Positions 51,906-61,546 of a DNA stretch of 64,000 nt are shown here, in pieces (position 1 is the stretch's first letter; every line of letters begins with the position of its first letter). The stretch is from NCBI GenBank assembly GCA_050287605.1, contig JBNKCG010000018.1:1-64000 (forward strand), given 5' to 3'. The translations under genes and the position numbers were made by a program. Under the pieces are notes generated by a model. That model saw nothing but the letters and a program-made list of their open reading frames with translations. It did not search any database and had not been told where the DNA came from. The stretch comes from QQUJ01 sp050287605 (GTDB lineage Bacteria; Pseudomonadota; Gammaproteobacteria; QQUJ01).

Positions 51906-53018
51906 ATGGAAACCCCCGACGCCACCCCCTCCACCACCAGCGCTGCGATTCAGCATCGCATCGACTCCTTTCTCGAGCTGGTGGTGAAGCAAGGGGGATC
52001 GGATCTCCACCTGGTCTCCGGCAATCCGCCTCGCATTCGGCTGTTCGGCGAAGTGCTAAGCATCAAATATCGGTCTCTATCCCCCGACGAGACCCTGGAC
52101 CTGCTCTACGAGATCATGCCGCCCATGGCGAAACGCACCTTCGAGAGCGTACACGGGGTCGACTTTGCCTACGAGATACCCGGCATGTCGCGCTTTCGCG
52201 TCAACGCCTTTCGCCACCTCGGCGGCATCGGTGCGGTGTTTCGCGTGATTCCCAGCAAAGTCCCCAGCCTCGACTCCATGCATCTGCCACCCATCTGCCG
52301 CACGCTGTGCGAACAACGTAAAGGTCTGGTGCTGGTCACCGGCCCCACCGGATCGGGTAAATCAACCACCTTGGCGGCGATGGTGGATCACATCAACGAA
52401 ATGCGTAAAGCGCATATCATCACCATCGAAGACCCCATCGAATATCTGCACGACCGCAAGAACTGCCTGATCAGTCAACGCGAAGTGGGCATCCATACCG
52501 AGAGCTTCGCCGCCGCACTACGCTCGGCGGTTCGCGAAGATCCCAACGTGCTGCTGGTGGGCGAGATGCGCGACTTGGAAACCATTCATCTCGCCGCAAC
52601 GGCTGCAGAGACCGGCATCCTGGTAATGGGGACACTGCACACTAACGGTGCAGCCGCCGCAGTGGACCGCATGATCAACGTCTTCGCCGCCAAAGAGCAG
52701 GCGCTGATCCGTACCATCCTGTCAACGTCGTTGGTGGGCGTCTTGTCCCAGCAACTGGTAAGACGCGCCGATGGGCGGGGTCGCGTTGCAGCCATCGAAG
52801 TGATGCTGAACACCGCCGCCGCCTCCAATATGATTCGCGAAGGGAAAACCGAGCAACTCGCTAACGTTATCCAAGGCGGCGGGCTACTGGGTATGCAGAG
52901 CATGGACACGGCACTGCGGCGACTGCTGGACGCTAAACAGATATCGGGCACCGAGGCCTACATGAAGGCCAACAACAAAGCGGATTTTGCGCAGTACTGC
53001 GAAGACCCGCTGGAATAG
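51906..53018 (+). CDS. PilT/PilU-like retraction ATPase 2
   Basis: A 370-residue second PilT-family ATPase. Walker A is TGPTGSGKSTT, Walker B DPNVLLVGEMRDLET and the His box MGTLHTNGA. The AIRNLIRE region reads AASNMIREGK, closer to PilT than that of its neighbour. The ATG at 51906 is 7 bases after the previous stop; a TTG at 51888 is possible. The two ATPases are clearly related but diverged, resembling a PilT/PilU pair. Confidence 0.88.
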   Translation: METPDATPSTTSAAIQHRIDSFLELVVKQGGSDLHLVSGNPPRIRLFGEVLSIKYRSLSPDETLDLLYEIMPPMAKRTFESVHGVDFAYEIPGMSRFRVNAFRHLGGIGAVFRVIPSKVPSLDSMHLPPICRTLCEQRKGLVLVTGPTGSGKSTTLAAMVDHINEMRKAHIITIEDPIEYLHDRKNCLISQREVGIHTESFAAALRSAVREDPNVLLVGEMRDLETIHLAATAAETGILVMGTLHTNGAAAAVDRMINVFAAKEQALIRTILSTSLVGVLSQQLVRRADGRGRVAAIEVMLNTAAASNMIREGKTEQLANVIQGGGLLGMQSMDTALRRLLDAKQISGTEAYMKANNKADFAQYCEDPLE

Positions 53019-53126
53019 CCATTCCCCGTTTTTACGTTGCCAGATGCGTTTTTTTGCAGATAATGGTCCGACGGGATTGAATTTCTGCATTTGACGAATA
53101 CCCGACTGCTGCGGGAGTAGAATTGC

Positions 53127-53801
53127 ATGGCCAAGCTGGTGATGACCCTGGACGGAGCGGTCATTAAAGAGATCAAGATCGACCGGGAGACGTTGAGCAT
53201 CGGACGCCGTCCCGGCAACGACGTGCAGCTCAACGATCTGGCCGTCAGCGGCCGCCACGCGCTGTTTAGCGCGATGCACAACACCTACATCGAAGACCTG
53301 GGCAGCACCAACGGCACGCTGGTCAACGGCAAAAAGGTCAAAAAGGCCATCGTCAAACACGGCGACGTAATCCAGATCGGGGGGCACCAATTCACCTACC
53401 TCACCAAGGAAGAGATGCCCTACGAACCCACCATGTTCCTCAAGGCCGAATTCGAGCCCACCATGACGTTGGATACCGACTCCGGGCAACGGCAGGTGAC
53501 GGCCGACCCGCGGGAAGAGGGAAGGCTGGGTGCGGTCAAGATCCTCAGCGGCCCCATGAAAGGGAAAGTGCTGGAGCTGCGCAAACCCTTCAATACCGTC
53601 GGCATCAACGGCGTCAAAGTGGCACTGATCTCACGCGAGAGTACCGGCTATACCATCCATGGCATCAAGAGCCGCAAGTTGCGTCGCGCCTCGGACCTGC
53701 CGACGGTCAACGGCGAACCGGTGGGTGATAGCAGCGTCCGCCTCCAAGAGAAGGACGTCATCGAAATGGTGGACACCAAGATGCAGTTCTACTTCATGTA
53801 G
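53127..53801 (+). CDS. FHA-domain protein with a second, degenerate FHA-like half
   Basis: A 224-residue soluble protein. Residues about 20-95 are a forkhead-associated domain with SIGRRPGNDVQL, SGRHALF and DLGSTNGTLVNG, so it should bind phosphothreonine. Residues about 130-224 resemble a second FHA fold (GPMKGKVLELRKPFNTVG) but lack the phosphopeptide-binding motifs. It is a likely substrate or reader of the kinase upstream. It converges on cysG with a 14-base gap. Confidence 0.88.
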   Translation: MAKLVMTLDGAVIKEIKIDRETLSIGRRPGNDVQLNDLAVSGRHALFSAMHNTYIEDLGSTNGTLVNGKKVKKAIVKHGDVIQIGGHQFTYLTKEEMPYEPTMFLKAEFEPTMTLDTDSGQRQVTADPREEGRLGAVKILSGPMKGKVLELRKPFNTVGINGVKVALISRESTGYTIHGIKSRKLRRASDLPTVNGEPVGDSSVRLQEKDVIEMVDTKMQFYFM

Positions 53802-53815
53802 CGCGACGGCACTCG

Positions 53816-55222
53816 CTACGCCTCTGCGGTCCTCCAACCCTCGAACCAGCGCAGTTTGTCGCGCAGCTTGACCACCTCGCCGACGATGATCAGCGTCGGC
53901 GGGCGGATCTCCTCCCCCTCCACCACCTGCTCCATGGTCGCCAGGGTACCCACCAACACCTTCTGATCGGCCGTGGTTCCCTTCTGGATCAACGCGATAG
54001 GTGTCTGCTGCGGCATGCCGTGGGCTATGAGCTGGCGACAGATGATGGCCAGCCCATGCAGTCCCATGTAGAACACCACCGTCTGCTGGGGATGCGCCAA
54101 CGCCGGCCAGTTGAGATTGGTCGTGCCGTCCTTCAGATGCCCCGTCACGAAGACGCAGGCCTGAGCATGGGCGCGGTGCGTGAGCGGAATGCCGGCGTAG
54201 GAAGCGCACCCGGCGGCGGCCGTGATGCCGGGAACCACCTGGAACGGAATGCCCTCCTGGGACAAACGCTCGATCTCTTCGCCGCCGCGGCCAAAAATGA
54301 AAGGATCGCCGCCCTTGAGACGCACAACGCGTTTGCCTTCGCGCGCCAGCTTGACCATGAGTTGATTGATGTCATCCTGCGGCAGGGTGTGACGGTCGCG
54401 TTCCTTGCCCACGTTGATGCGCTCGGCATCGCGGCGCGTCATCTCCAACACGGCGGGCGCCACCAAACGGTCGTACAGCACCACGTCGGCCTGCTGCATC
54501 AAGCGCAGGGCGCGGAAAGTGAGCAGATCGGGATCGCCCGGTCCGCCACCCACCAGGTAGACCTCCCCTATCGTTGACGCGTGGCCGGCAGCGCTCTCCA
54601 GGGCCAGTTCCAAGGCCTGCTCCGCGGCCTGATCCTGACCACTGAACACGCGTTCGGCGATGGGACCCTGCAACACGCTTTCCCAAAACACGCGACGTTG
54701 CCGGCCTTCGGGGATACGGGCCTTGACCCGGTCGCGAAACCGACTGACCAGGAGGGCCAGCCTCCCGTAAGCGGCGGGCACCATGGACTCGAGGCGCGCC
54801 CGGATCAGACGCGCCAACACCGGCGCAGCACCACCGCTGGACACGGCAGCGATCACCGGCGAGCGATCGACGATGGAGGGCATGATGAAGCTGCACAGTG
54901 CCGGACTGTCCACCACATTGACCGGGATATTGCGCGCCTTCGCCGCGTTGGACACGACGCGGTTGATGGCCGAGTCATCGGTGGCGGCATACACCAGGGC
55001 ATATCCGGCATCAAAGTCGTCATCCGATACCGTACGCTGCCGCCACTCGATCTCGCCCTGCGCGTGGCGCTCGGTCAGCACGGGAGCCAACGCGGGCGCC
55101 ACCACCACCACCCGGGCACCGGCCTGCAACAGCAGCGCAATCTTGCGCGCAGCCACCTCGCCACCGCCCACCACCAGACAGCGACGCTGTTTCAGATCGA
55201 GGAATATCGGTAAGTAGTCCAC
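53816..55222 (-). CDS. cysG: Siroheme synthase (trifunctional CysG)
   Basis: A 468-residue cytoplasmic enzyme that converts uroporphyrinogen III to siroheme. The N-terminal domain (residues 1-210) has the NAD-binding motif CLVVGGGEVAARKI of the precorrin-2 dehydrogenase/ferrochelatase. The C-terminal SUMT methyltransferase has VYLVGGGPGDPDLLT and VVRLKGGDPFIFGRGGEE. Siroheme is the cofactor of DsrAB encoded 20 kb away and the substrate of DsrN. Confidence 0.96.
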   Translation of the reverse strand: MDYLPIFLDLKQRRCLVVGGGEVAARKIALLLQAGARVVVVAPALAPVLTERHAQGEIEWRQRTVSDDDFDAGYALVYAATDDSAINRVVSNAAKARNIPVNVVDSPALCSFIMPSIVDRSPVIAAVSSGGAAPVLARLIRARLESMVPAAYGRLALLVSRFRDRVKARIPEGRQRRVFWESVLQGPIAERVFSGQDQAAEQALELALESAAGHASTIGEVYLVGGGPGDPDLLTFRALRLMQQADVVLYDRLVAPAVLEMTRRDAERINVGKERDRHTLPQDDINQLMVKLAREGKRVVRLKGGDPFIFGRGGEEIERLSQEGIPFQVVPGITAAAGCASYAGIPLTHRAHAQACVFVTGHLKDGTTNLNWPALAHPQQTVVFYMGLHGLAIICRQLIAHGMPQQTPIALIQKGTTADQKVLVGTLATMEQVVEGEEIRPPTLIIVGEVVKLRDKLRWFEGWRTAEA

Positions 55223-55258
55223 CCCAGCCCCTGTCCAATCCCCGCCGACGGCGCAGGA

Positions 55259-56533
55259 TCAGCCGATGGTTTCAAGACCGCCCAGGTAAGGCTGCAGCGC
55301 CTGCGGAACCTGAATCGTGCCGTCGGCCTGCTGGTAGTTCTCCATCACCGCCACCAGTGTACGCCCCACGGCCAACCCGGAACCGTTGAGGGTATGTGCC
55401 AACTCCGGCTTGCCAGTGGCGGGATTGCGCCAGCGCGCACCCATACGCCGTGCCTGGAAATCCTCGAAGTTGCTGCACGAGGAGATCTCCCGGTATTTAC
55501 CCTGACCGGGCAGCCACACCTCGAGATCGTAGGTCTTGGCCGAGGAAAAACCCATATCCCCAGTGCATAGCGCCATGACCCGATAGGGCAGCCCCAGGCG
55601 CTGCAGCACCGTTTCGGCATGGCCGGTCAACGCTTCCAGCGCCTGATCGGATTCGCCCGGGCGCACCACCTGGACCAGCTCCACTTTCTCGAACTGGTGC
55701 TGACGTATCATGCCGCGGGTATCCTTGCCGTAGGAGCCCGCCTCGCTGCGAAAGCAGGGGGTGTGGCAGACGAAACGGCGCGGCATGTCGGCATCCTCGG
55801 TGATGGTGTCGCGCACGATGTTGGTCACCGGTACCTCCGCGGTGGGGATCAGATAAAACCCCTGATCGCCACGGATGGCAAACAGATCCTCCTCGAACTT
55901 GGGCAACTGCCCCGTGCCTTGTAGGCTTTGGGCATTGACCAAATAGGGCGCGTAGGTCTCCAGATAACCGTGTTCCGAGGTATGCAGATCGAGCATGAAT
56001 TGGGTCAACGCGCGTTGCAGCCGCGCCAAAGGGCCGTGGATGACAACAAACCGCGAGCCCGAGATCTTGGCCGCTGTCTCGAAATCGAGCAGCCCGCCAC
56101 GTTCGCCGAGTGCTACGTGATCCAGCGGTTCGAAGTCGAAGCGTGGCGGTTCGCCCCAGCGGCGCACTTCGAGGTTGTCGTTCTCGTCGCGCCCGACGGG
56201 AACGCTCTCCTGGGGAATGTTGGGGATGCCCAGCAGCAACGCGTCAAGATCGGCCTGTACGGCGCTTAACTGACTCTCGGCGGATTTGAGCCTGTCCCCA
56301 AGATCGGCGACTTGCGCCATCAGAGGCGACGTGTCCTCCCCTTTGGCCTTAGCATGTCCGATCTGCTTGGAACGCGCGTTGCGCTCGTTCTGCAACTCCT
56401 GGGTTTCGATCTGCAGCGCCTTACGGCGCTGTTCCAGCGCTAGATACTGCTCGCGATCAAATGCGTAACCGCGACGCGCCAAGCCGCTGACAACCGCATC
56501 CAGCTCGGTGCGCAAACGTTTTGGATCAAGCAT
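55259..56533 (-). CDS. serS: Seryl-tRNA synthetase
   Basis: A 424-residue class II synthetase that charges tRNA-Ser. The N-terminal coiled-coil arm (about residues 30-105) and the class II motifs (for example FRSEAGSYGKDTRGMIRQHQF and NGSGLAVGRTLVAVMENYQ in the C-terminal half) are complete. Length is normal. Confidence 0.98.
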   Translation of the reverse strand: MLDPKRLRTELDAVVSGLARRGYAFDREQYLALEQRRKALQIETQELQNERNARSKQIGHAKAKGEDTSPLMAQVADLGDRLKSAESQLSAVQADLDALLLGIPNIPQESVPVGRDENDNLEVRRWGEPPRFDFEPLDHVALGERGGLLDFETAAKISGSRFVVIHGPLARLQRALTQFMLDLHTSEHGYLETYAPYLVNAQSLQGTGQLPKFEEDLFAIRGDQGFYLIPTAEVPVTNIVRDTITEDADMPRRFVCHTPCFRSEAGSYGKDTRGMIRQHQFEKVELVQVVRPGESDQALEALTGHAETVLQRLGLPYRVMALCTGDMGFSSAKTYDLEVWLPGQGKYREISSCSNFEDFQARRMGARWRNPATGKPELAHTLNGSGLAVGRTLVAVMENYQQADGTIQVPQALQPYLGGLETIG

Positions 56534-56546
56534 GACACCCCTTACA

Positions 56547-56858
56547 TCAACCGTTGACCTGGGCCGGCCAACTCACCATGTGCCCGGGAGCGATCACCCC
56601 CTCCAGGTCCGCCATGATGGCGGCAGCCCGTTCGGGCAAATCAAAGAATTCAATTACCAGCGGCAGGTCGAGGGAGACGTCCAGCAGCGTGGAGGAGTGC
56701 AGTTTACCGGATTTTCCAAAACCGGTGATGCCCCGAAACACCGTCAGGCCGCGCACCTGCTCATCGTCGTGCAGCGTCTTGACCAGATCGTTCAGGCGAT
56801 GATCGCCCTCCGTCAAGAAAATGCGCACCATCGTGACCGGTATCGTCGTCATCGTCAT
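56547..56858 (-). CDS. DUF190 family protein, CrcB-associated
   Basis: A 103-residue PII-like small protein of family DUF190 (PF02641), recognised by VTMVRIFLTEGDH, LTVFRGITGFGKSG and LSLDLPL-like VSLDLPLVIEFFD. Genes of this family often accompany crcB and may regulate fluoride export, possibly by binding a nucleotide. The start is uncertain because no strong ribosome site is visible; the ATG at 56858 gives the normal length. It lies between crcB and serS. Confidence 0.82.
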   Translation of the reverse strand: MTMTTIPVTMVRIFLTEGDHRLNDLVKTLHDDEQVRGLTVFRGITGFGKSGKLHSSTLLDVSLDLPLVIEFFDLPERAAAIMADLEGVIAPGHMVSWPAQVNG

Positions 56859-56889
56859 CGTCCGCTGGAAGGTGGAACGTGCCCCAGGA

Positions 56890-57267
56890 TCATAGCTGGC
56901 GCGCCAACACAACACCAATCCATGCGGCTGTCAGGCACAGCATCACGCTCAGCAAGACGTTGAGTGCCGCGCGCAACATCGCACCCTCCTCCAACAGATT
57001 GAACGTCTCGATGGAGAAGGTGGAAAACGTGGTAAAGGCACCGAGAAAGCCGACCAGCAACGCCGCGCGCCATTCGGCGCTGACGGCAACGCGTTCGATC
57101 AGCCAGATGTACAAAAACCCCATGGCAAACGAACCTAGGACATTGACCACCAAAGTCCCATAGGGAAACCCACGCCCCAGTAGCGCGTAGATCCCCGTCG
57201 CCACCCAGAAGCGCGCCAGCGCCCCGGAGGCACCGCCGACGGCAATGGCGAGTGTCTGGTTGATCAT
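56890..57267 (-). CDS. crcB: Fluoride ion exporter CrcB
   Basis: A 125-residue inner-membrane protein with four helices that forms a dual-topology dimeric fluoride channel. The motifs GGASGALARF, LVVNVLGSFAMGF and FLGAFTTFSTFSIE are diagnostic. It overlaps rarA by 4 bases. No fluoride riboswitch was seen, consistent with expression from the rarA transcript. Confidence 0.95.
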   Translation of the reverse strand: MINQTLAIAVGGASGALARFWVATGIYALLGRGFPYGTLVVNVLGSFAMGFLYIWLIERVAVSAEWRAALLVGFLGAFTTFSTFSIETFNLLEEGAMLRAALNVLLSVMLCLTAAWIGVVLARQL

Positions 57268-58610
57268 GGTTTGGTGCCCGCTTTACGATCGCGCGTCCGC
57301 AATTCCCTGAGGCGTTCGGCGATCCGCTGTTCCAGCCCCCGTTCCACCGGCTGGTAATAGACCGACTCGGGCATCCCTTCCGGGAAGTAGCGTTCTCCCG
57401 CCGCATAGGCATCCCGTTCGTCGTGCGCGTAGCGGTAGCCGTCGCCGTAGCCCAGCTCTTTCATCAGCCGCGTGGGGGCGTTGCGCAGATGCAGCGGTAC
57501 CTCCAGCGAGCCGTATTTCACCGCATCCTGGCGCGCCGCGCTCAGCGCGGTGTACGCCGCATTACTCTTGGCCGCGCACGCCAGATAAAGCACCGTCTGC
57601 GCCAGCGTCAGTTCGCCTTCCGGGCTACCGAGTCGCTCCTGCGCGTCCCACGCCGCCAGCGCCAGTTGCAGCGCGCGCGGATCAGCGTTGCCGATGTCCT
57701 CGCTCGCCATACGCGCCAGGCGCCGGGCAATGTAGAGCGGGTCGCATCCGCCATCCAGCATGCGCGCCAGCCAGTAGAGTGCGGCGTCCGGCGCGGATCC
57801 CCGCACCGCCTTGTGCAACGCCGAGATCTGGTCGTAAAAGGCTTCGCCGCCTTTGTCGAAACGGCGCACGCCTCCGCTCAATACCTCGCCCAGCACCGCG
57901 TTGGTGATCGTGCCGTCGTCGGCCGCCAGCTCGGCGGCGATCTCCAGAAAGGTCAGCGCGCGCCGCGCATCGCCGTCGGCGGCGGATGCCAACAGTTCCA
58001 GCGCACCCGCTTCTAGCGTCAACGCGCGGCCACCCAGTCCCGCGACGGAATCGCTCAGGGCGCGTTCCAAGAGCGACTGGATCGCGGATTGATCCAGCGC
58101 CTTCAACACGTGAGTACGGGCACGCGACAGCAATGCGTTGTTCAATTCGAAGGAGGGATTCTCCGTCGTGGCGCCGATAAAGGTGACGGTGCCATCCTCG
58201 ACGAAAGGCAGGAAGGCATCCTGCTGCCCCTTGTTGAAACGGTGCACCTCGTCGACGAAGAGGATGGTGGCACCGCCGTTGAGCTCGCGGTAGCGGCGCG
58301 CCTGATCGATGGCGGCACGGATGTCCTTGACCCCCGAGAGAACGGCCGAGAGCTGCAGAAACTGCGCCTTGCTCTGCTGGGCGATCAGTTTGGCGAGGGT
58401 GGTCTTGCCGGTGCCCGGCGGTCCCCACAGGATCATGGAGTAGGGTCGGCCGGCTTCGATGGCCCTGCGCAGCGGCTTGTCCACGCCCAGCAGATGATCC
58501 TGTCCCACCACGTCGTCCAGACGGAACGGACGCATGCGATCGGCCAACGGCCGCTCGGCGTCGACGCCGTCACGCGCCGCGTCGGCGAAAAGGTCACTCT
58601 CCAACGACAT
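57264..58610 (-). CDS. rarA: Replication-associated recombination AAA+ ATPase RarA
   Basis: A 448-residue AAA+ protein (also called MgsA) that acts at stalled replication forks. Walker A is WGPPGTGKTTL, Walker B is ILFVDEVHRFNKGQQD, and the C-terminal tetramerisation domain ends with YLPE-like RYFPEGMPESVYYQP. The ATG at 58610 overlaps the lolA stop by 17 bases and gives the usual N-terminus; an upstream extension is not needed. Confidence 0.95.
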   Translation of the reverse strand: MSLESDLFADAARDGVDAERPLADRMRPFRLDDVVGQDHLLGVDKPLRRAIEAGRPYSMILWGPPGTGKTTLAKLIAQQSKAQFLQLSAVLSGVKDIRAAIDQARRYRELNGGATILFVDEVHRFNKGQQDAFLPFVEDGTVTFIGATTENPSFELNNALLSRARTHVLKALDQSAIQSLLERALSDSVAGLGGRALTLEAGALELLASAADGDARRALTFLEIAAELAADDGTITNAVLGEVLSGGVRRFDKGGEAFYDQISALHKAVRGSAPDAALYWLARMLDGGCDPLYIARRLARMASEDIGNADPRALQLALAAWDAQERLGSPEGELTLAQTVLYLACAAKSNAAYTALSAARQDAVKYGSLEVPLHLRNAPTRLMKELGYGDGYRYAHDERDAYAAGERYFPEGMPESVYYQPVERGLEQRIAERLRELRTRDRKAGTKP

Positions 58611-59223
58611 CGACGCCGGGCGGAGGCACGAACTGGAACCTCGCCGCATCAATGGGAGGATTCACCTGCACCTGGGTGAAGCGGAATTGCGTCTCCTGAC
58701 CGAAATTGTCCACCAGCTCCATGGCGCTCAGCGTGCCGGCGGCGAATCCGATGCGTACCTTTTCGAAGTTGCTGTCGGGCTCCTTGGGCGCCAACTCCAC
58801 CCAATCTGCGCCGTCGCGCACGCCGATCGCTTGGTAGGTGAAGCTGGCATCAAGGTCGATGCCGCCGCTCAGCAGCAGCGACGGTGCGCTGCCCAACGCC
58901 GCAGACAGCGGTTTCACCGTCACCTGCTCCAGTTCGGTGTCGTAGATCCAGATACGTTCGCCGTCGGCGACGATCTGCTGCGGGTAGGGCTTGTCGTAAT
59001 CCCAGCGGAAGCGTCCCGGGCGCTGCAGCTCCAGCCTCCCCGATGAGCGCAGGATGCGCTTGCTCTGGGTATCCACCACGCTCTGGTCAAACGCCGCGGT
59101 GAAGGTGCGGGTCTCAGTCACGAAACTGCGCAGGGCGGCCACGGCATCGCCCGCCGCCGTCGGTGCCGTCCAGACGGCACATCCAATCAACGCCAACAAC
59201 GGCGATACCAGTCGTTTGATCAT
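58594..59223 (-). CDS. lolA: Outer-membrane lipoprotein carrier LolA
   Basis: A 209-residue periplasmic chaperone that shuttles lipoproteins to LolB. A signal peptide covers residues 1-24 (RLVSPLLALIGCAVWTAPTAAG). The mature part has the LolA pattern RPGRFRWDYDKPYPQQIVADGERIWIYD. It lies between ftsK and rarA, its usual place. Confidence 0.95.
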   Translation of the reverse strand: MIKRLVSPLLALIGCAVWTAPTAAGDAVAALRSFVTETRTFTAAFDQSVVDTQSKRILRSSGRLELQRPGRFRWDYDKPYPQQIVADGERIWIYDTELEQVTVKPLSAALGSAPSLLLSGGIDLDASFTYQAIGVRDGADWVELAPKEPDSNFEKVRIGFAAGTLSAMELVDNFGQETQFRFTQVQVNPPIDAARFQFVPPPGVDVVGE

Positions 59224-59230
59224 CTACGGT

Positions 59231-61546
59231 TCAATCCCTGGGTGGGGGTGGCGCCAACACCTCACGAGCGCCGTTGGATTGCATGGAGCTGACGATACCG
59301 GCACGCTCCATGGCCTCGACCAGACGCGCAGCGCGGTTGTAGCCGATCTTAAGGTGGCGCTGCACCCCGGAGACCGAGGCGCGACGGGTCTCGGTGACGA
59401 TAGCCACTGCCTGGTCGTAGAGCGGATCCTCCTCCGCGTCGCCATTGCCGCCGTTACCGTTGCCACCCAAGCCACCACTTTCATCACTATCGTTGAGAAT
59501 CTCGTCGAGGTAGTTGGGTTCCCCACTCTTCTTCAGATGGGCCACCACCTCGTGCACCTCGTGATCCGCCACATAGGCGCCATGGACCCGCTGGGGGATG
59601 CCGGTACCCGGCGCCAGGTAGAGCATGTCACCGTGCCCCAGCAACTGTTCCGCACCCATTTGGTCGAGGATGGTGCGCGAATCGACGCGCGACGAGACCT
59701 GGAAGGCGATACGTGTGGGGATATTGGCCTTGATAAGACCGGTGATCACATCCACCGAGGGACGCTGGGTGGCGAGGATCAGGTGGATGCCGGCGGCGCG
59801 CGCCTTCTGCGCCAAGCGCGCGATGAGCTCCTCCACCTTCTTGCCCACCACCATCATCATATCGGCCAGCTCGTCGACCACGATGACGATGAAGGGCAGC
59901 GGATCGAGCGTGGGGACCGCCGTGAGCTCCTCGTCCGCTCCCTGGGCGGCCAAATCCCACAGTGGATCTTGAATGGGCTCGCCGCGATCGATCGCCTCCT
60001 GCACCTTGCGGTTAAAACCGGCCAGATTGCGTACCCCGAGGGTCGCCATCAGCCGGTAGCGGCGCTCCATCTCGCCGATGCCCCAACGAAACGCGCTGGC
60101 GGCCTCCTTCATATCGGTCACCACGGGAGTGAGCAGGTGCGGGATGCCGTCGTAGATGGAAAGCTCCAGCATCTTCGGATCGACCATGATCAGCCGCACC
60201 TGGCTGGGCAGTGTTTTGTAAAGGATGCTGAGCAGCATGGCGTTGAGGGCCACCGATTTGCCCGAGCCGGTGGTGCCCGCCACCAGCAGGTGGGGCATTT
60301 TGCACAGGTCCACCACCACCGGCTGGCCGCTGATGTCCTTGCCCAGGGCCAGCGAAAGCGGCGAGGCGGCCTTGTCGTAGTGGCGCGACTTAAGGATCTC
60401 GCTGAGGTAGACCAGTTCGCGGTGTTCGTTGGGGATCTCCAGCCCTACCACGGACTTGCCCGGCACCACCTCCACCACGCGCACGCTCACCACCGAGAGC
60501 GAACGCGCCAAATCCTTGGCGAGATTGCTGATCTGGCTCACCTTGACGCCCGGCGCCGGCTGCACCTCAAAGCGCGTAATCACCGGACCGGGATTGACCG
60601 CCACCACCTCCACCTCGACGCCGAAATCACGCAGCTTGATCTCCACCTGGCGTGACATGGCCTCCAGGGTCTCGGCCGAATAGCCCTGCCCCGAGTTCTG
60701 CGCCTTGTCGAGCAGCGTGAGCGGCGGCAGTTCGGCATTGGTCGACGCCTGGAACAGCTCGACCTGGCGCTCCTTCTCCACCCGTTCGCTCACCTCCACC
60801 GGCCTGATCACGGGCTCGATGCGCACCGGCGTGCGCTCCTTGCGCTTGGCCGTCTCGACCACCTTGGCCTTCTCGCGTTCCACCTTCGATTGGCGCCCGG
60901 CCCAGTAGTCGCGCAGCCGGTCGTAGCCGCGCGACAGCGCCGCAACGCCCGCCAAGGTGTAGTAGCCCACCGCATCCATGACCGCGAGCCAGGAGAGGCT
61001 GGTCAGCAATGTGATGCCCACCAGAAACAGCGCCAGGAGAAACAGCGTGGCACCGAGGATGTTGACGATGTGCACCAGTCCGCCAGCGATGCCGGTACCC
61101 AGAATGCCCCCGGCGGTTTCCGGCAGCGTCAGCAGGTTCGTGCCGAAATGGAGCGCGGCCAGTCCGCACCCGCCCACCAAGGTCAGCACGAATCCCGCAC
61201 CGCGCAACGCCAGGCGCCGCGGATCGAGATGCGGTTGCGCCGCCGAATCTTTAAAGACCAGCCAACCGGCGTAGACAAAGACGATGGGCAGCAGAAAGGC
61301 CAAGTACCCGAACAAGTAGAGTCCGACGTCGGCAAACCAAGCCCCGGCGATGCCGCCCCGATTGAGCGCCTGTCCGTTGGTGCCGCTGAACGACCAGCCG
61401 GGGTCATTGGGATCGTAGGAACCCAACGAGATCAGCAGATAGAGCGCGATGACGGTGCAGATCAACAGCACCCCTTCGCGCAGGCCGCGCGAGAGGTGCC
61501 GGGTGAGCTGCGGCCCGGCGCTCTTTTTTCGTGTCGCTTGGGCCAA
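59231..61546 (-). CDS. ftsK: DNA translocase FtsK
   Basis: A 771-residue division-septum protein that pumps DNA and activates XerCD at dif. Four N-terminal membrane helices (residues 25-190) are followed by a short linker. The motor has Walker A AGTTGSGKSVALNAML and a winged-helix gamma domain at the C-terminus (SGVQRHLKIGYNRAARLVE). The linker is short compared with E. coli FtsK. The start codon is TTG with an AGGA ribosome site 6 bases upstream; a -35/-10 pair (TTGGAA, TAATTT, 18-base spacer) lies at 61590-61561. Confidence 0.96.
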   Translation of the reverse strand: MAQATRKKSAGPQLTRHLSRGLREGVLLICTVIALYLLISLGSYDPNDPGWSFSGTNGQALNRGGIAGAWFADVGLYLFGYLAFLLPIVFVYAGWLVFKDSAAQPHLDPRRLALRGAGFVLTLVGGCGLAALHFGTNLLTLPETAGGILGTGIAGGLVHIVNILGATLFLLALFLVGITLLTSLSWLAVMDAVGYYTLAGVAALSRGYDRLRDYWAGRQSKVEREKAKVVETAKRKERTPVRIEPVIRPVEVSERVEKERQVELFQASTNAELPPLTLLDKAQNSGQGYSAETLEAMSRQVEIKLRDFGVEVEVVAVNPGPVITRFEVQPAPGVKVSQISNLAKDLARSLSVVSVRVVEVVPGKSVVGLEIPNEHRELVYLSEILKSRHYDKAASPLSLALGKDISGQPVVVDLCKMPHLLVAGTTGSGKSVALNAMLLSILYKTLPSQVRLIMVDPKMLELSIYDGIPHLLTPVVTDMKEAASAFRWGIGEMERRYRLMATLGVRNLAGFNRKVQEAIDRGEPIQDPLWDLAAQGADEELTAVPTLDPLPFIVIVVDELADMMMVVGKKVEELIARLAQKARAAGIHLILATQRPSVDVITGLIKANIPTRIAFQVSSRVDSRTILDQMGAEQLLGHGDMLYLAPGTGIPQRVHGAYVADHEVHEVVAHLKKSGEPNYLDEILNDSDESGGLGGNGNGGNGDAEEDPLYDQAVAIVTETRRASVSGVQRHLKIGYNRAARLVEAMERAGIVSSMQSNGAREVLAPPPPRD

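Noticed and set aside
57200..57300. Fluoride riboswitch controlling crcB
   Set aside because: crcB overlaps rarA by four bases, leaving no leader, and no fluoride-aptamer pattern was seen.
59054..60655. 533-codon plus-strand frame opposite ftsK
   Set aside because: It is antisense to ftsK, which has a complete motor and gamma domain. The opposite frame has a His/Asp-rich composition typical of reverse-complement artefacts.
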